Origin: Streptomyces atratus
GTDB lineage: Bacteria > Actinomycetota > Actinomycetes > Streptomycetales > Streptomycetaceae
Direction: 5' to 3'
NCBI RefSeq assembly: GCF_900119365.1
Contig: NZ_FPJO01000009.1
Location: 186,001-250,000 of the forward strand
DNA: 64,000 nucleotides
The translations under genes were made by a program, and so were the position numbers. Shown here in pieces: positions 8,288 to 15,511 of this stretch (within the stretch, counting starts at the first letter, position 1; every line of letters begins with the position of its first letter). Under the pieces are notes generated by a model. The model was not told the origin of the DNA, made no database searches, and saw only the letters and a program-made list of their open reading frames with translations.

Positions 8288-9166
8288 GTGCACGCTCCCC
8301 ATAAGCGCGCCGCACGTCGCAGTACCCGCCCCGTGCGCATCGCGGTCATCGCGGTCGGACTGGCCCTCACGGCGATTCCCGTCGCCGCCTACGCCGGTAG
8401 CCCCACGCACCAGGCGGCACAGCAGCCGGCGGCAGCGGCCCCGAAGGCCGCCGCCGCGACCGGGCTGGACGATCCGGCGAAGAAGGAGATCGCCATGCAA
8501 CTGGTCTCCAGCGCCGAGAACTCCTCCCTCAACTGGAAGTCCCAGTACAAGTACATCGAGGACATCGACGACGACCGTGGCTACACCGCGGGCATCATCG
8601 GTTTCTGTTCCGGCACCGGCGACATGCTCGACCTCGTCGAGCTGTACACCGAGCGCAAGCCCGGCAACGTCCTCGCGAAGTACCTCCCCGCGCTGCGGAA
8701 GGTCAACGGCACCCCCTCGCACAGCGGTCTCGACCCGAACTTCACCAAGGACTGGGTGAAGGCCGCGTCCGACTCGGCGTTCCAGCAGGCGCAGAACGAC
8801 GAGCGGGACCGGGTGTACTTCAACCCGGCCGTCAAGCAGGGCAAGGCCGACGGCATCGGCACGCTGGGCCAGTTCGCGTACTACGACGCCATCGTCATGC
8901 ACGGCGACGGCGGCGACAGCACCGGCTTCAGCTCCATCCGCAAGCGGGCCCTCTCCAAGGCGAAGCCGCCGTCCCAGGGCGGCAACGAGGTCACGTACCT
9001 CAACGCCTTCCTCGACGCCCGCGTCTGGGCGATGAAGCAGGAGGAGGCCCACGAGGACACCAGCCGGGTGGACACCGCCCAGCGGGTCTTCCTGAAGAAG
9101 GGCAACCTGAACCTGGACCCGCCGCTCGACTGGAAGGTGTACGGCGACAGCTACCACATCGGCTGA
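8288..9166 (+). CDS. csn: GH46 chitosanase, secreted
   Basis: A 292-residue endo-chitosanase of glycoside hydrolase family 46, cutting beta-1,4 bonds of chitosan outside the cell. The N-terminus holds a basic, twin-arginine-like region and a signal peptide ending near AAYAG. The catalytic glutamate lies in LVSSAENSSLNW and the catalytic aspartate in the stretch EDIDDDRGYTAGIIGF, at the family's usual spacing. FFSG-type insertions are absent and the length is normal. The GTG start has TTGGAGG about 5 bases ahead. A palindromic operator precedes the gene and a perfect 16-base-pair hairpin follows it. Confidence 0.93.
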   Translation: MHAPHKRAARRSTRPVRIAVIAVGLALTAIPVAAYAGSPTHQAAQQPAAAAPKAAAATGLDDPAKKEIAMQLVSSAENSSLNWKSQYKYIEDIDDDRGYTAGIIGFCSGTGDMLDLVELYTERKPGNVLAKYLPALRKVNGTPSHSGLDPNFTKDWVKAASDSAFQQAQNDERDRVYFNPAVKQGKADGIGTLGQFAYYDAIVMHGDGGDSTGFSSIRKRALSKAKPPSQGGNEVTYLNAFLDARVWAMKQEEAHEDTSRVDTAQRVFLKKGNLNLDPPLDWKVYGDSYHIG

Positions 9167-9183
9167 CGCACCGGACGACACCG

Positions 9184-9231
9184 CTGTGGCGCGTACGGCG
9201 ACCCTCGCGGGTGCTGCCGTACGCGCCACAG
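9184..9231 (+). terminator. 16-bp perfect hairpin after csn
   Basis: CTGTGGCGCGTACGGC pairs perfectly with GCCGTACGCGCCACAG around a 16-base loop that can itself pair (ACCC/GGGT). It starts 17 bases after the chitosanase stop codon. Confidence 0.75.
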
Positions 9232-9255
9232 TGCCGTACCGGCCCGTACTTGGCC

Positions 9256-9310
9256 GGACCGGGCCGGATCGGATCGGACCGGGCCGGATCGGATCGGGCC
9301 GGACCGGGTC
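9256..9310. repeat. Short tandem repeat, 20-base unit
   Basis: The unit GGACCGGGCCGGATCGGATC occurs twice without a gap (9256-9275, 9276-9295), followed by a partial copy. It fills the space between the csn terminator and the convergent permease gene and touches the permease stop codon. Confidence 0.75.
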
Positions 9311-10751
9311 AGGGCGCGGCCACCGGGTCCGCGGGCGCCGGGCTCTGCTCCCGCTCCGACGGTTGCGGATCCGGCTTCTTCCCGAGGTGGTTGAAGGCCA
9401 GGTTGAGCACGATCGCCACCACGCAGCCGGTCGAGATCCCGGAGTCGAGCACCACCAGCAGGTCCTTCGGGAACGAGTGGTAGAACTCCGGCGCGGCGAT
9501 CGGGATCAGGCCGACGCCCACGGCCGCGGCCACGATCAGCGCGTTCTCGCCCTTCTCCAGTGCGGCGGTCGCCAGGGTCTGGATGCCGCTCGCGGCGACC
9601 GAACCGAAGAGCACGATGCCCGCGCCGCCGAGGACCGGCAGCGGGACGAGCGCGATGACGGACGCGGCGGCGGGGACCAGCCCGAGCACGATCAGGATGC
9701 CGCCGCCGGCGGCCACCACGAAGCGGCTGCGGACCTTCGTCATCGCGACCAGGCCGATGTTCTGGGCGAAGGCACTGCACATGAAGCCGTTGAAGAGCGG
9801 GCTGATGGCACTGCCCAGGGTGTCGGCGCGCAGGCCGCCCTCGATGGTCCGCTCGTCCGCCGGCCGGTCGACGATCCGGCCGAGCGCCAGCATGTCCGCG
9901 GTGGACTCGGTCATGCAGACCAGCATCACGATGCTCATGGAGACGATCGCGGCGATCTCGAACTGCGGTGCCCCGAAGTGGAACGGTGTCGGGAAGCCGA
10001 TCAGGTCGGCGTCCTTGATGGCTCCGAAGTCGGTGATGCCGACCGGTATCGCGATCAGTGTGCCGACGATCAGACCGAGCAGGATCGCGATCTGCTGGAG
10101 GAAGCCGCGCAGCAGTTTGCGCAGTGCGAGGACGATCACCAGGGTGACGGCGGCCATGGTGATGTTGGTCGTGGAGCCGTAGTCGGCGGCCTTGGCGCTG
10201 CCGCCCTGGGCCCAGGTGAAGGCGACCGGAAGCAGCGAGACACCGATCAGGGTGATCACGGTGCCGGTGACCACGGGCGGGAAGAAGCGGACCAGTTTGC
10301 AGAAGTACGGTGCCAGCAGGAAGCCGAGCAGGCCGGCGACGATGATCGCGCCGAAGATGACGGCGATGCCGTCGTGCCCGCGGTCCTTTCCGATCGCCAC
10401 CATCGGGGTGACCCCGGCGAACGAGACGCCGTTGACGAACGGCAGCCGGGCGCCGATGCGCCAGAAGCCGAGGGTCTGGAGCAGGGTGGCGATGCCCGCG
10501 GTGAACAGGCTCGCCCCCATCAGGAAGGCGGTCTCCTTGGCGGTGAGGCCCACGGCGGGCCCCACGATCATCGGCGGGGCCACCACACCCGCGTACATCG
10601 CGGCCACATGCTGGAGGCCGCTGGTGAACATCTTCAGTGGGGGGAGCGTCTCGTCGACCGGGTGCTTCCGGTCGGCCGAGGCCGGGTCGGGAAGTGATCC
10701 GGAATCGGATGCTGCGTCTGCATCGTTGCGAAACCTGGGCGTAGCTGCCAC
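9309..10751 (-). CDS. NCS2-family purine (urate/xanthine-type) permease
   Basis: A 480-residue polytopic membrane protein of the nucleobase:cation symporter-2 family. GLQHVAAMYAGVVAPPMIVG marks TM1, and the signature QNIGLVAMTKV lies near residue 315. About 14 membrane segments are evident, with a charged C-tail (HLGKKPDPQPSEREQ). Members import xanthine, urate or uracil with protons. The adjacent deaminase and urate-oxidase genes point to a purine substrate. The GTG start is chosen because GGAGG lies 7 bases upstream; a TTG 60 bases earlier lacks one. Confidence 0.9.
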   Translation of the reverse strand: MAATPRFRNDADAASDSGSLPDPASADRKHPVDETLPPLKMFTSGLQHVAAMYAGVVAPPMIVGPAVGLTAKETAFLMGASLFTAGIATLLQTLGFWRIGARLPFVNGVSFAGVTPMVAIGKDRGHDGIAVIFGAIIVAGLLGFLLAPYFCKLVRFFPPVVTGTVITLIGVSLLPVAFTWAQGGSAKAADYGSTTNITMAAVTLVIVLALRKLLRGFLQQIAILLGLIVGTLIAIPVGITDFGAIKDADLIGFPTPFHFGAPQFEIAAIVSMSIVMLVCMTESTADMLALGRIVDRPADERTIEGGLRADTLGSAISPLFNGFMCSAFAQNIGLVAMTKVRSRFVVAAGGGILIVLGLVPAAASVIALVPLPVLGGAGIVLFGSVAASGIQTLATAALEKGENALIVAAAVGVGLIPIAAPEFYHSFPKDLLVVLDSGISTGCVVAIVLNLAFNHLGKKPDPQPSEREQSPAPADPVAAP

Positions 10752-10870
10752 GGCGGTTCCTCCGGTCGGGTGCACGTCTGCGGTGACGTGGCTGTCAGGG
10801 AGGTGGTGCAAGTGGGGCGTTGGTGCAGGTCGGGCAGGTCGTGCAGCTGGTGCGGGCAGCTTCGGTCACC

Positions 10871-10974
10871 GGTGCGGGGGCGCGTGCGTCCAGGCGCGCG
10901 CCCCCGCACCGGTTGCCGTGGACCCCGCTCGGGTCCACGGCGGCCGGCCGAGGGCCGTCCCCCTCGGCCGGCCG
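10871..10974. terminator. Three tandem perfect hairpins
   Basis: Three hairpins follow one another within 104 bases: 10871-10884 with 10897-10910 (14 bp), 10916-10925 with 10931-10940 (10 bp) and 10941-10954 with 10961-10974 (14 bp). They lie downstream of the deaminase gene and upstream of the permease, so they probably end one transcript. No T-run follows. The spacing is unusually dense. Confidence 0.6.
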
Positions 10975-10996
10975 GTTCCGGGGGTGCCGGGGAGCG

Positions 10997-12388
10997 TCAG
11001 GCTCCGGCGGCGATCTGTGCGAGGCGGCGGGCCTCGTCGCGGGTGGCGCGGGCGATGGCGTCCTCGTCCGCGGTGATCAGGTGGTTGTCCTCGACGACCG
11101 GCTTGCCGTTGACGAGGGAGAGGGTGACGGGGGCCGCGGCGCCGAAGACGAGGGCGGTCACCGGGTCGGCGATGGAGGCGTGGGCGAGGGTGTCGAGCTT
11201 CCAGAGCACCAGGTCGGCGAGCTTGCCGCGTTCCAGGGAGCCGATCTGGTCTGCGCGGCCGAGCACCTGGGCGCCGCCGTACGTTCCCAGGCGCAGGGCC
11301 TGACGTGCGTTCAGGGCCTTTTCGCGGTGGGCGCCGAGGCGGTTGATGAGGAGGGCGTTGCGCAACTCGGTGTGGAGTTCGCCGGACTCGTTGGAGGCGG
11401 TGCCGTCGACGCCGAGGCCGACCGGGACGCCGGCCGCGAGCATGTCGGGGACCCGGGCGATGCCCGCGGCGAGCCGGGCGTTGGACGAGGGACAGTGCGC
11501 GACGCCGGTTCCGGTGCGGGCGAAGGCGGCGATGTCGGAGTCGTTCATGTGGACGCAGTGCGCCATCCACACATCTTCGCCGAGCCAGCCGGTGGATTCG
11601 AAGTAGTCGGTCGGCCCCATCCCGAACAGCTCGTGGCAGAACTTCTCCTCCTCCACGGTCTCCGAGCCGTGGGTGTGCATGCGCACTCCCTTGCGACGGG
11701 CCAGCTCGGCGCCCTGTCGCAGCAGTTCGGTGGAGATGGAGAACGGGGAGCAGGGCGCGGCCGCGATCTGGGTCATCGAGTCGAACGACGCGTCGTGGTG
11801 TGCGTCGATGGTCGCCTCGGTGCCGGCGAGCGCGCCGTCGAGGGTCTCCACGGCGAAGTCCGGCGGCAGTCCGCCGTCCTTGACGCTGCGGTCCATGGAC
11901 CCGCGGGCGAGGGTGAACCGTACGCCCATGTCGCGGGCGACCCCGATGATGGCGCCGGACAGATCTCCGGACCCCTGCGGGTAGACGTAGTGGTGGTCCA
12001 TGGCGGTGGTGACACCGCCGCGGGCCATCATGGCGAGCGAGCCCTGGGCGGCGGCACGGACCATCGGCTCGTCGATGCGGGCCCACGTCGGGTAGAGGGC
12101 GACCAGCCAGTCGAACAGGTTGTGGTCGGTGGCCAGGCCCCGGGTGATCCACTGGTAGAAGTGGTGGTGCGTGTTGACCAGGCCCGGGGTGACCAGGTGC
12201 CCGGTGCCGTCGATGCGGCGTACGACGTTCCGAAGGCCCTCGGGGGCCCGGCCGGCGCCGATGGATTCGATCCTGTTGCCCGCGACGACGAGGTGGCCAC
12301 AGGCGTACTCGGTGTCGTGGGCGTCGACCGTGGCGATGGCCACGTTCTCGATGACGATGCGGGATACGGGGTCTGCCGAAGGTGCCAT
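10997..12388 (-). CDS. 8-oxoguanine deaminase-type amidohydrolase
   Basis: A 463-residue cytosine/guanine-deaminase-like amidohydrolase. The metal motifs are NTHHHFYQW (HxH, about residue 72), VRMHTHGSETVEEEKF (histidine plus the catalytic glutamate area) and GLGVDGTASNESGEL (aspartate). The HHHFYQW start of the barrel and the overall length fit the AtzB-like / 8-oxoguanine deaminase group, which turns 8-oxoguanine into urate; this also fits its place beside urate oxidase and a purine permease. A GGAAGGA sequence sets the ATG start. Hydroxy-atrazine-type activity is an alternative reading of the family. Confidence 0.82.
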   Translation of the reverse strand: MAPSADPVSRIVIENVAIATVDAHDTEYACGHLVVAGNRIESIGAGRAPEGLRNVVRRIDGTGHLVTPGLVNTHHHFYQWITRGLATDHNLFDWLVALYPTWARIDEPMVRAAAQGSLAMMARGGVTTAMDHHYVYPQGSGDLSGAIIGVARDMGVRFTLARGSMDRSVKDGGLPPDFAVETLDGALAGTEATIDAHHDASFDSMTQIAAAPCSPFSISTELLRQGAELARRKGVRMHTHGSETVEEEKFCHELFGMGPTDYFESTGWLGEDVWMAHCVHMNDSDIAAFARTGTGVAHCPSSNARLAAGIARVPDMLAAGVPVGLGVDGTASNESGELHTELRNALLINRLGAHREKALNARQALRLGTYGGAQVLGRADQIGSLERGKLADLVLWKLDTLAHASIADPVTALVFGAAAPVTLSLVNGKPVVEDNHLITADEDAIARATRDEARRLAQIAAGA

Positions 12389-12433
12389 GGTGCTTCCTTC
12401 CGGGGTCAGTGGCGATGCGGGCACGGCAGGACC

Positions 12434-12682
12434 CTAGGAGGATTTGAGTGCCGCGGCGGACGTGCCGCCACGGGTGCCGAGATGGTGGAAGAACAGGTTC
12501 CGGACGGCCTGGCCGATGATGAGCGGGGGCGTGACGACTCCCGCGTACATGGCGGCGATGTGCTGGAGCGCGGCGGGGACGAACCGCGAGAGGTGGAGCT
12601 TCTGGTCGACCGGGTGGACCTCGGGTCCTTCCGGTGCGGTGGAACACGGGCCTTCTGCCGGCCCTTGTGCAGGCGTTGCCAT
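12434..12682 (-). pseudogene. NCS2 permease relic with a large in-frame internal deletion
   Basis: The 82-codon frame begins like an NCS2 permease: VHPVDQKLHLSRFVPAALQH then IAAMYAGVVTPPLIIGQAV, parallel to the intact permease 2 kb away (HPVDETLPPLKMFTSGLQHV, AAMYAGVVAPPMIVGPAV). It then jumps straight to RNLFFHHLGTRGG, which matches the very C-terminus of that permease (LNLAFNHLGKKP). About 400 codons between TM1 and the C-tail are missing, yet frame, start codon and ribosome-binding site (GGAGGG) are intact. It may be translated as a one-helix peptide but cannot transport. Confidence 0.8.
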
Positions 12683-12705
12683 GGCTGGCTGTTCCCTCCG
12701 GTGTG

Positions 12706-12741
12706 GCGCATCCCCGCCGACTGCGGGCGGCGGGGATGCGC
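12706..12741 (-). terminator. 14-bp perfect hairpin ending the urate-oxidase operon
   Basis: GCGCATCCCCGCCG pairs perfectly with CGGCGGGGATGCGC around an 8-base loop, nine bases beyond the urate oxidase stop codon. Confidence 0.7.
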
Positions 12742-12749
12742 GCCCCGCG

Positions 12750-13682
12750 TCAGAGGTTGGTCATGTCGACCGGGATGCGCGGCTCGCAGCCGTCGCGCAG
12801 GATGGTGGCCTCGATCAGGCCGTAGGGGCGGTCGGCGGCGTAATACACGGCGCCGTCCTTGGCTTCGTTCTCCAGGCCGAATGCGGAGAGGTCCTGCCGG
12901 AAGTGGTGCTTGTTGGGGGCGGAGAAGCGGATCTCGTCGATCTCGCTGCGGTTGTTGATGACCCGCGAACCCATCTGGTACAGCGTCTGCTGGAGCGAGA
13001 GCGAGTACGTCTCCACGAAGGCGTGCAGGATGTGCTTCTTGGCCTGCTCGTAGGACTTCTCCCACTGCGGCATGCGCTGCTCGTCACTGGTCCAGTTGTG
13101 CCGCCACCACGTCGACAGGGACGTGGCGAGGATCCGGTCGTAGTCCTCGTGGAGCGTCGTGTACTTGTCCTTGATGTAGCCCCAGAACTCGGAGTTCGTG
13201 GAGTTCATCACGGTCAGGTCCTTGAGCCCGGACAGGACTTCGAACTTCTCACCGTCGTACGTGATCTGCGCGAGGCGGGTCTCCTGCCCCTTGCGTACGA
13301 AGGAGTGCTTGACCTCGTCGGCGCCGATGAACCTGGAGTTGCCGTCGGAGCCGGCGATGCGCTCCCAGGCGTACTCCTCGATGCGGATGCGCGCGCGGTG
13401 GATCGAGGGCTGGCTGTCCACGAAGTGCCGGGCGAGGTGGATGCCGTACTGCTCGGCCGACTCGATGCCGTATTCCTTGGCGAACGCGAAGCAGGTGTTC
13501 TTCGTGGTGTCCGTCGGAAGGCAGTTGGCGTTCGAGCCGTTGTAGTGGACGTCGTCCAGGTCGCCGGAGAGGGCGACGGAGACGTTCAGGTCCTTGATGT
13601 GGTGGGTGTCGCCGTCCCTCGTGATCCTTACGACGCGGTTCTCTGCTTTGCCGTACTGGTTCTGGCCGAGAATCGTGGGCAT
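12750..13682 (-). CDS. uox: Urate oxidase (uricase)
   Basis: A 310-residue uricase that oxidises urate to 5-hydroxyisourate in the cytoplasm, without cofactor. Catalytic and ligand motifs are present: YGKAENRVVRI (lysine), LPTDTTKNT (threonine), FIGADEVKHSFVRKG and SAPNKHHF (Asn and His of the active site). The length is normal for a tunnelling-fold tetramer. GGGAG lies ahead of the ATG. It is the last gene of a tight operon: 5 bases separate it from the hydroxyisourate hydrolase gene, which makes the next enzyme of the pathway. Confidence 0.96.
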   Translation of the reverse strand: MPTILGQNQYGKAENRVVRITRDGDTHHIKDLNVSVALSGDLDDVHYNGSNANCLPTDTTKNTCFAFAKEYGIESAEQYGIHLARHFVDSQPSIHRARIRIEEYAWERIAGSDGNSRFIGADEVKHSFVRKGQETRLAQITYDGEKFEVLSGLKDLTVMNSTNSEFWGYIKDKYTTLHEDYDRILATSLSTWWRHNWTSDEQRMPQWEKSYEQAKKHILHAFVETYSLSLQQTLYQMGSRVINNRSEIDEIRFSAPNKHHFRQDLSAFGLENEAKDGAVYYAADRPYGLIEATILRDGCEPRIPVDMTNL

Positions 13683-13687
13683 GTCTG

Positions 13688-14080
13688 CTAGCTCCCTCGG
13701 TATACGGAGTAGCCGAACGGGTTGAGCAGCAGCGGTACGTGATAGTGCTCGCCCGGTACGACGGCGAAGGTGATCGCCACTTCCGGGAAGAACGCACCGC
13801 TGTCCCTTACGCGGGGGGCGTCCTGCTGCGCCTCGGCTTGCTTCTTGGCTGCGAAGTACGCCTCGGTCTCGAAGTCGAGACGTACATGGGTGGTGCCCTC
13901 CGGCAGAGCCGGCAGGTCCTTGCATCGCCCGTCCGCGTCGGTGGCGGATCCGCCGAGCGTCGCCCAGGGCTCGCCGGCGCCACTGCGGGCGGCGAGCGTG
14001 ATGGCGACGGCCGCGGCGGGGCGGCCGATGCTGGTGTCCAGGATGTGGGTGGACACCGATGCGGTGGTGTCGGTACTCAA
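13688..14080 (-). CDS. uraH: 5-hydroxyisourate hydrolase
   Basis: A 130-residue transthyretin-like protein. It has the N-terminal STHILDTSIGRPA motif and the diagnostic C-terminal YRGS tetrapeptide (here ...GYSVYRGS). It hydrolyses 5-hydroxyisourate to OHCU, the second step after uricase. The TTG start (STDTTASVSTHIL) is preferred over a GTG three codons earlier because AAGGAG would then stand about 10 bases ahead rather than one. The gene slightly overlaps or abuts the decarboxylase gene upstream, which suggests translational coupling. Confidence 0.94.
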   Translation of the reverse strand: MSTDTTASVSTHILDTSIGRPAAAVAITLAARSGAGEPWATLGGSATDADGRCKDLPALPEGTTHVRLDFETEAYFAAKKQAEAQQDAPRVRDSGAFFPEVAITFAVVPGEHYHVPLLLNPFGYSVYRGS

Positions 14081-14085
14081 GACCG

Positions 14086-14595
14086 TCACTCTCCTTCGGT
14101 TACGAGACGGGTCAGCCGGATGCGGTTGATCTTGCCCAGCTCGGTGCGCACGATCCCGCGCTCCTGCTCGGGCGAGTTCCCGATCCGGGACTTCACCGCG
14201 TCGCGCATCTGCTCACCGGTGGCTCCGGTGGCGCAGATCAGGAAGACATGTCCGAACCGCTCCTGGTAGGCCAGGTTCAGTTCGAGCATCTCGGCCTTGA
14301 GTGCCTCGGTGGCGCCCGCCATCCCCCGCTGTTCGTGGGAGGAGGTCGGGTCTCCGGGCTTCGGGCGGCCGATCGGCGGGTGACCGGCCATCGCGTCGCC
14401 CAGATCTTTTGGTGTCAGTGCGGCCGTGGCGGCGTCACTGGCAAGAAGGAGGGCTTCCGCGCCGGCGTACGGGCGTCGGGAGAGGATCGCTCTTCCCCAT
14501 GCCGCACTGGCACACACCTCGTGCAAGGCGGTGGTGGCCTCGTCGTCCGCCAGGGTGTTGAACCGGGCGAGGCCCGGCGTGGAGCTCGAAGTCAC
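14086..14595 (-). CDS. OHCU decarboxylase
   Basis: A 169-residue 2-oxo-4-hydroxy-4-carboxy-5-ureidoimidazoline decarboxylase, giving (S)-allantoin. The catalytic histidine is in MAGHPPIGRP and the glutamate in TSSHEQRGM; the C-terminus ends RTELGKINRIRLTRLV, the usual family ending. The GTG start is chosen because GGAGG stands 5-6 bases upstream; a longer ATG reading would begin in the promoter leader. It is the first gene of the OHCU decarboxylase - hydrolase - uricase operon. Confidence 0.94.
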   Translation of the reverse strand: MTSSSTPGLARFNTLADDEATTALHEVCASAAWGRAILSRRPYAGAEALLLASDAATAALTPKDLGDAMAGHPPIGRPKPGDPTSSHEQRGMAGATEALKAEMLELNLAYQERFGHVFLICATGATGEQMRDAVKSRIGNSPEQERGIVRTELGKINRIRLTRLVTEGE

Positions 14596-14656
14596 GGGAG
14601 CCTCCGTGGCTGTTCTTCGCTGTGCGTTCTTCGCTTCGCGTCGGTCGGGCTGCGGA

Positions 14657-14697
14657 TAGCTAACGCCCTCCACAACACCACGTCAACACTTTGTTGA
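14657..14697 (-). promoter_or_regulatory. Promoter and palindrome of the urate operon
   Basis: On the minus strand TTGACG (14686-14681) and TAGCTA (14662-14657) are separated by 18 bases, a good housekeeping-type promoter about 55 bases ahead of the OHCU decarboxylase start. A palindrome, TCAACACTTTGTTGA (6-base arms, 14683-14697), overlaps the -35 box, where a repressor would block RNA polymerase. Confidence 0.6.
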
Positions 14698-14711
14698 AAT
14701 TGCGCGAATGC

Positions 14712-14744
14712 AAAAAGCCGTCGCCCGGTTCTCCGGACGACGGC
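14712..14744 (-). terminator. Intrinsic terminator with T-run
   Basis: In the minus direction a GC-rich hairpin (14744-14733 with 14728-14717, one mismatch) is followed by five T residues. It lies after the DauR-like regulator gene and separates it from the urate operon promoter. Classic T-tailed terminators are uncommon in this kind of genome. Confidence 0.75.
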
Positions 14745-14774
14745 CCCGCGCGGCCTTCCACCGCGGTCGCTCGG

Positions 14775-15164
14775 CTACGGCCTCAACCACTCGCCTTTGG
14801 CGGCATTTTCCCTGTTCAGGTAGTTGTAGATGGTGAAGCGGCTGACCCCCAGCGCGCCCGCCACCGTCTCCACGCCGTGCCGCACCGAGAAAGCACCACG
14901 TGCCTCCAGGGTCCGCACCACCGACTGTTTGGTCCTGCGGTCGAGCTCGGCGAGCGGCATACCGTGCCGGCGTTCCATGGCGGCCAGGATGTGACCGAGC
15001 GACTCCGAGAGCTGGGGCAGCCGTACGGCTATGACCTCCTCGCCCTCCCAGGCCAGCACGACGTCATCGGGCTGGGCCTGCTCGGGCCCGATCAGCTCGG
15101 CGCCCATGGCGTCGACGAGCGGCTTGACCGCGGTGACGAGCGGGTGGTCCGCCGGTTCGGTCAC
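14775..15164 (-). CDS. DauR-like helix-turn-helix regulator
   Basis: A 129-residue protein whose C-terminal half is the DauR/YheO-type DNA-binding domain: RTKQSVVRTLEARGAFSVRH, then VETVAGALGVSRFTIYNYLN, a clear helix-turn-helix ending near residue 120. The N-terminal half is shorter than the PAS-like sensor of YheO proteins. It starts with GTG overlapping the stop of the upstream gene by four bases (GTGA), so the two are made together. Being next to the urate operon, it is a candidate repressor for the palindrome in that promoter, but this is inference. Confidence 0.75.
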   Translation of the reverse strand: MTEPADHPLVTAVKPLVDAMGAELIGPEQAQPDDVVLAWEGEEVIAVRLPQLSESLGHILAAMERRHGMPLAELDRRTKQSVVRTLEARGAFSVRHGVETVAGALGVSRFTIYNYLNRENAAKGEWLRP

Positions 15165-15412
15165 TTGGAGTCCTCCCCGATCACATTGACCTGGAGGGAC
15201 ACCCGGGTGGCACCCGATGCCAGGGCCCGGCGGAGCAACGAGTCCACCGCGGTGAGCACCTCGTCGGCGCCGCCCTCCGCCGTGTTGCCGAAGGGGCCGA
15301 CGTCCACGGCGTCCAGGTCGGCCGACTGGATGACCTCGCGGGCCACGACCGCGTGGGCGGGCGCCTCGTCGAGATCGAAGGGCTCGGTGGTGAACTCCAC
15401 TCTCAAGCGCAC
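15161..15412 (-). CDS. Small conserved-type protein of unknown function
   Basis: An 83-residue acidic protein (MRLRVEFTTEPFDLDEAPAH at the start, RVSLQVNVIGEDSK at the end). The beta-alpha-beta-like pattern with a TEGGADEVL-like central helix loosely recalls the YkoF/MTH1187 ligand-binding fold, but I do not recognise the family. A GGGAGG precedes the GTG start. It is translationally coupled to the DauR-like regulator, so it may sense a signal for it. Confidence 0.7.
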   Translation of the reverse strand: MRLRVEFTTEPFDLDEAPAHAVVAREVIQSADLDAVDVGPFGNTAEGGADEVLTAVDSLLRRALASGATRVSLQVNVIGEDSK

Positions 15413-15511
15413 TGTGCCTCCCTCATGCGTTCGCCGCGCGGCTGTGGGGCCCGCGGCTCGGGCCCGACCCTAACGGACGTGGGCGGCGGCCATCCGGCGT
15501 CGGATCCGCCC

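Noticed and set aside
9256..9310. CRISPR-like or integration-site repeats.
   Set aside because: The units are contiguous with no spacers and no cas, integrase or tRNA genes are near.
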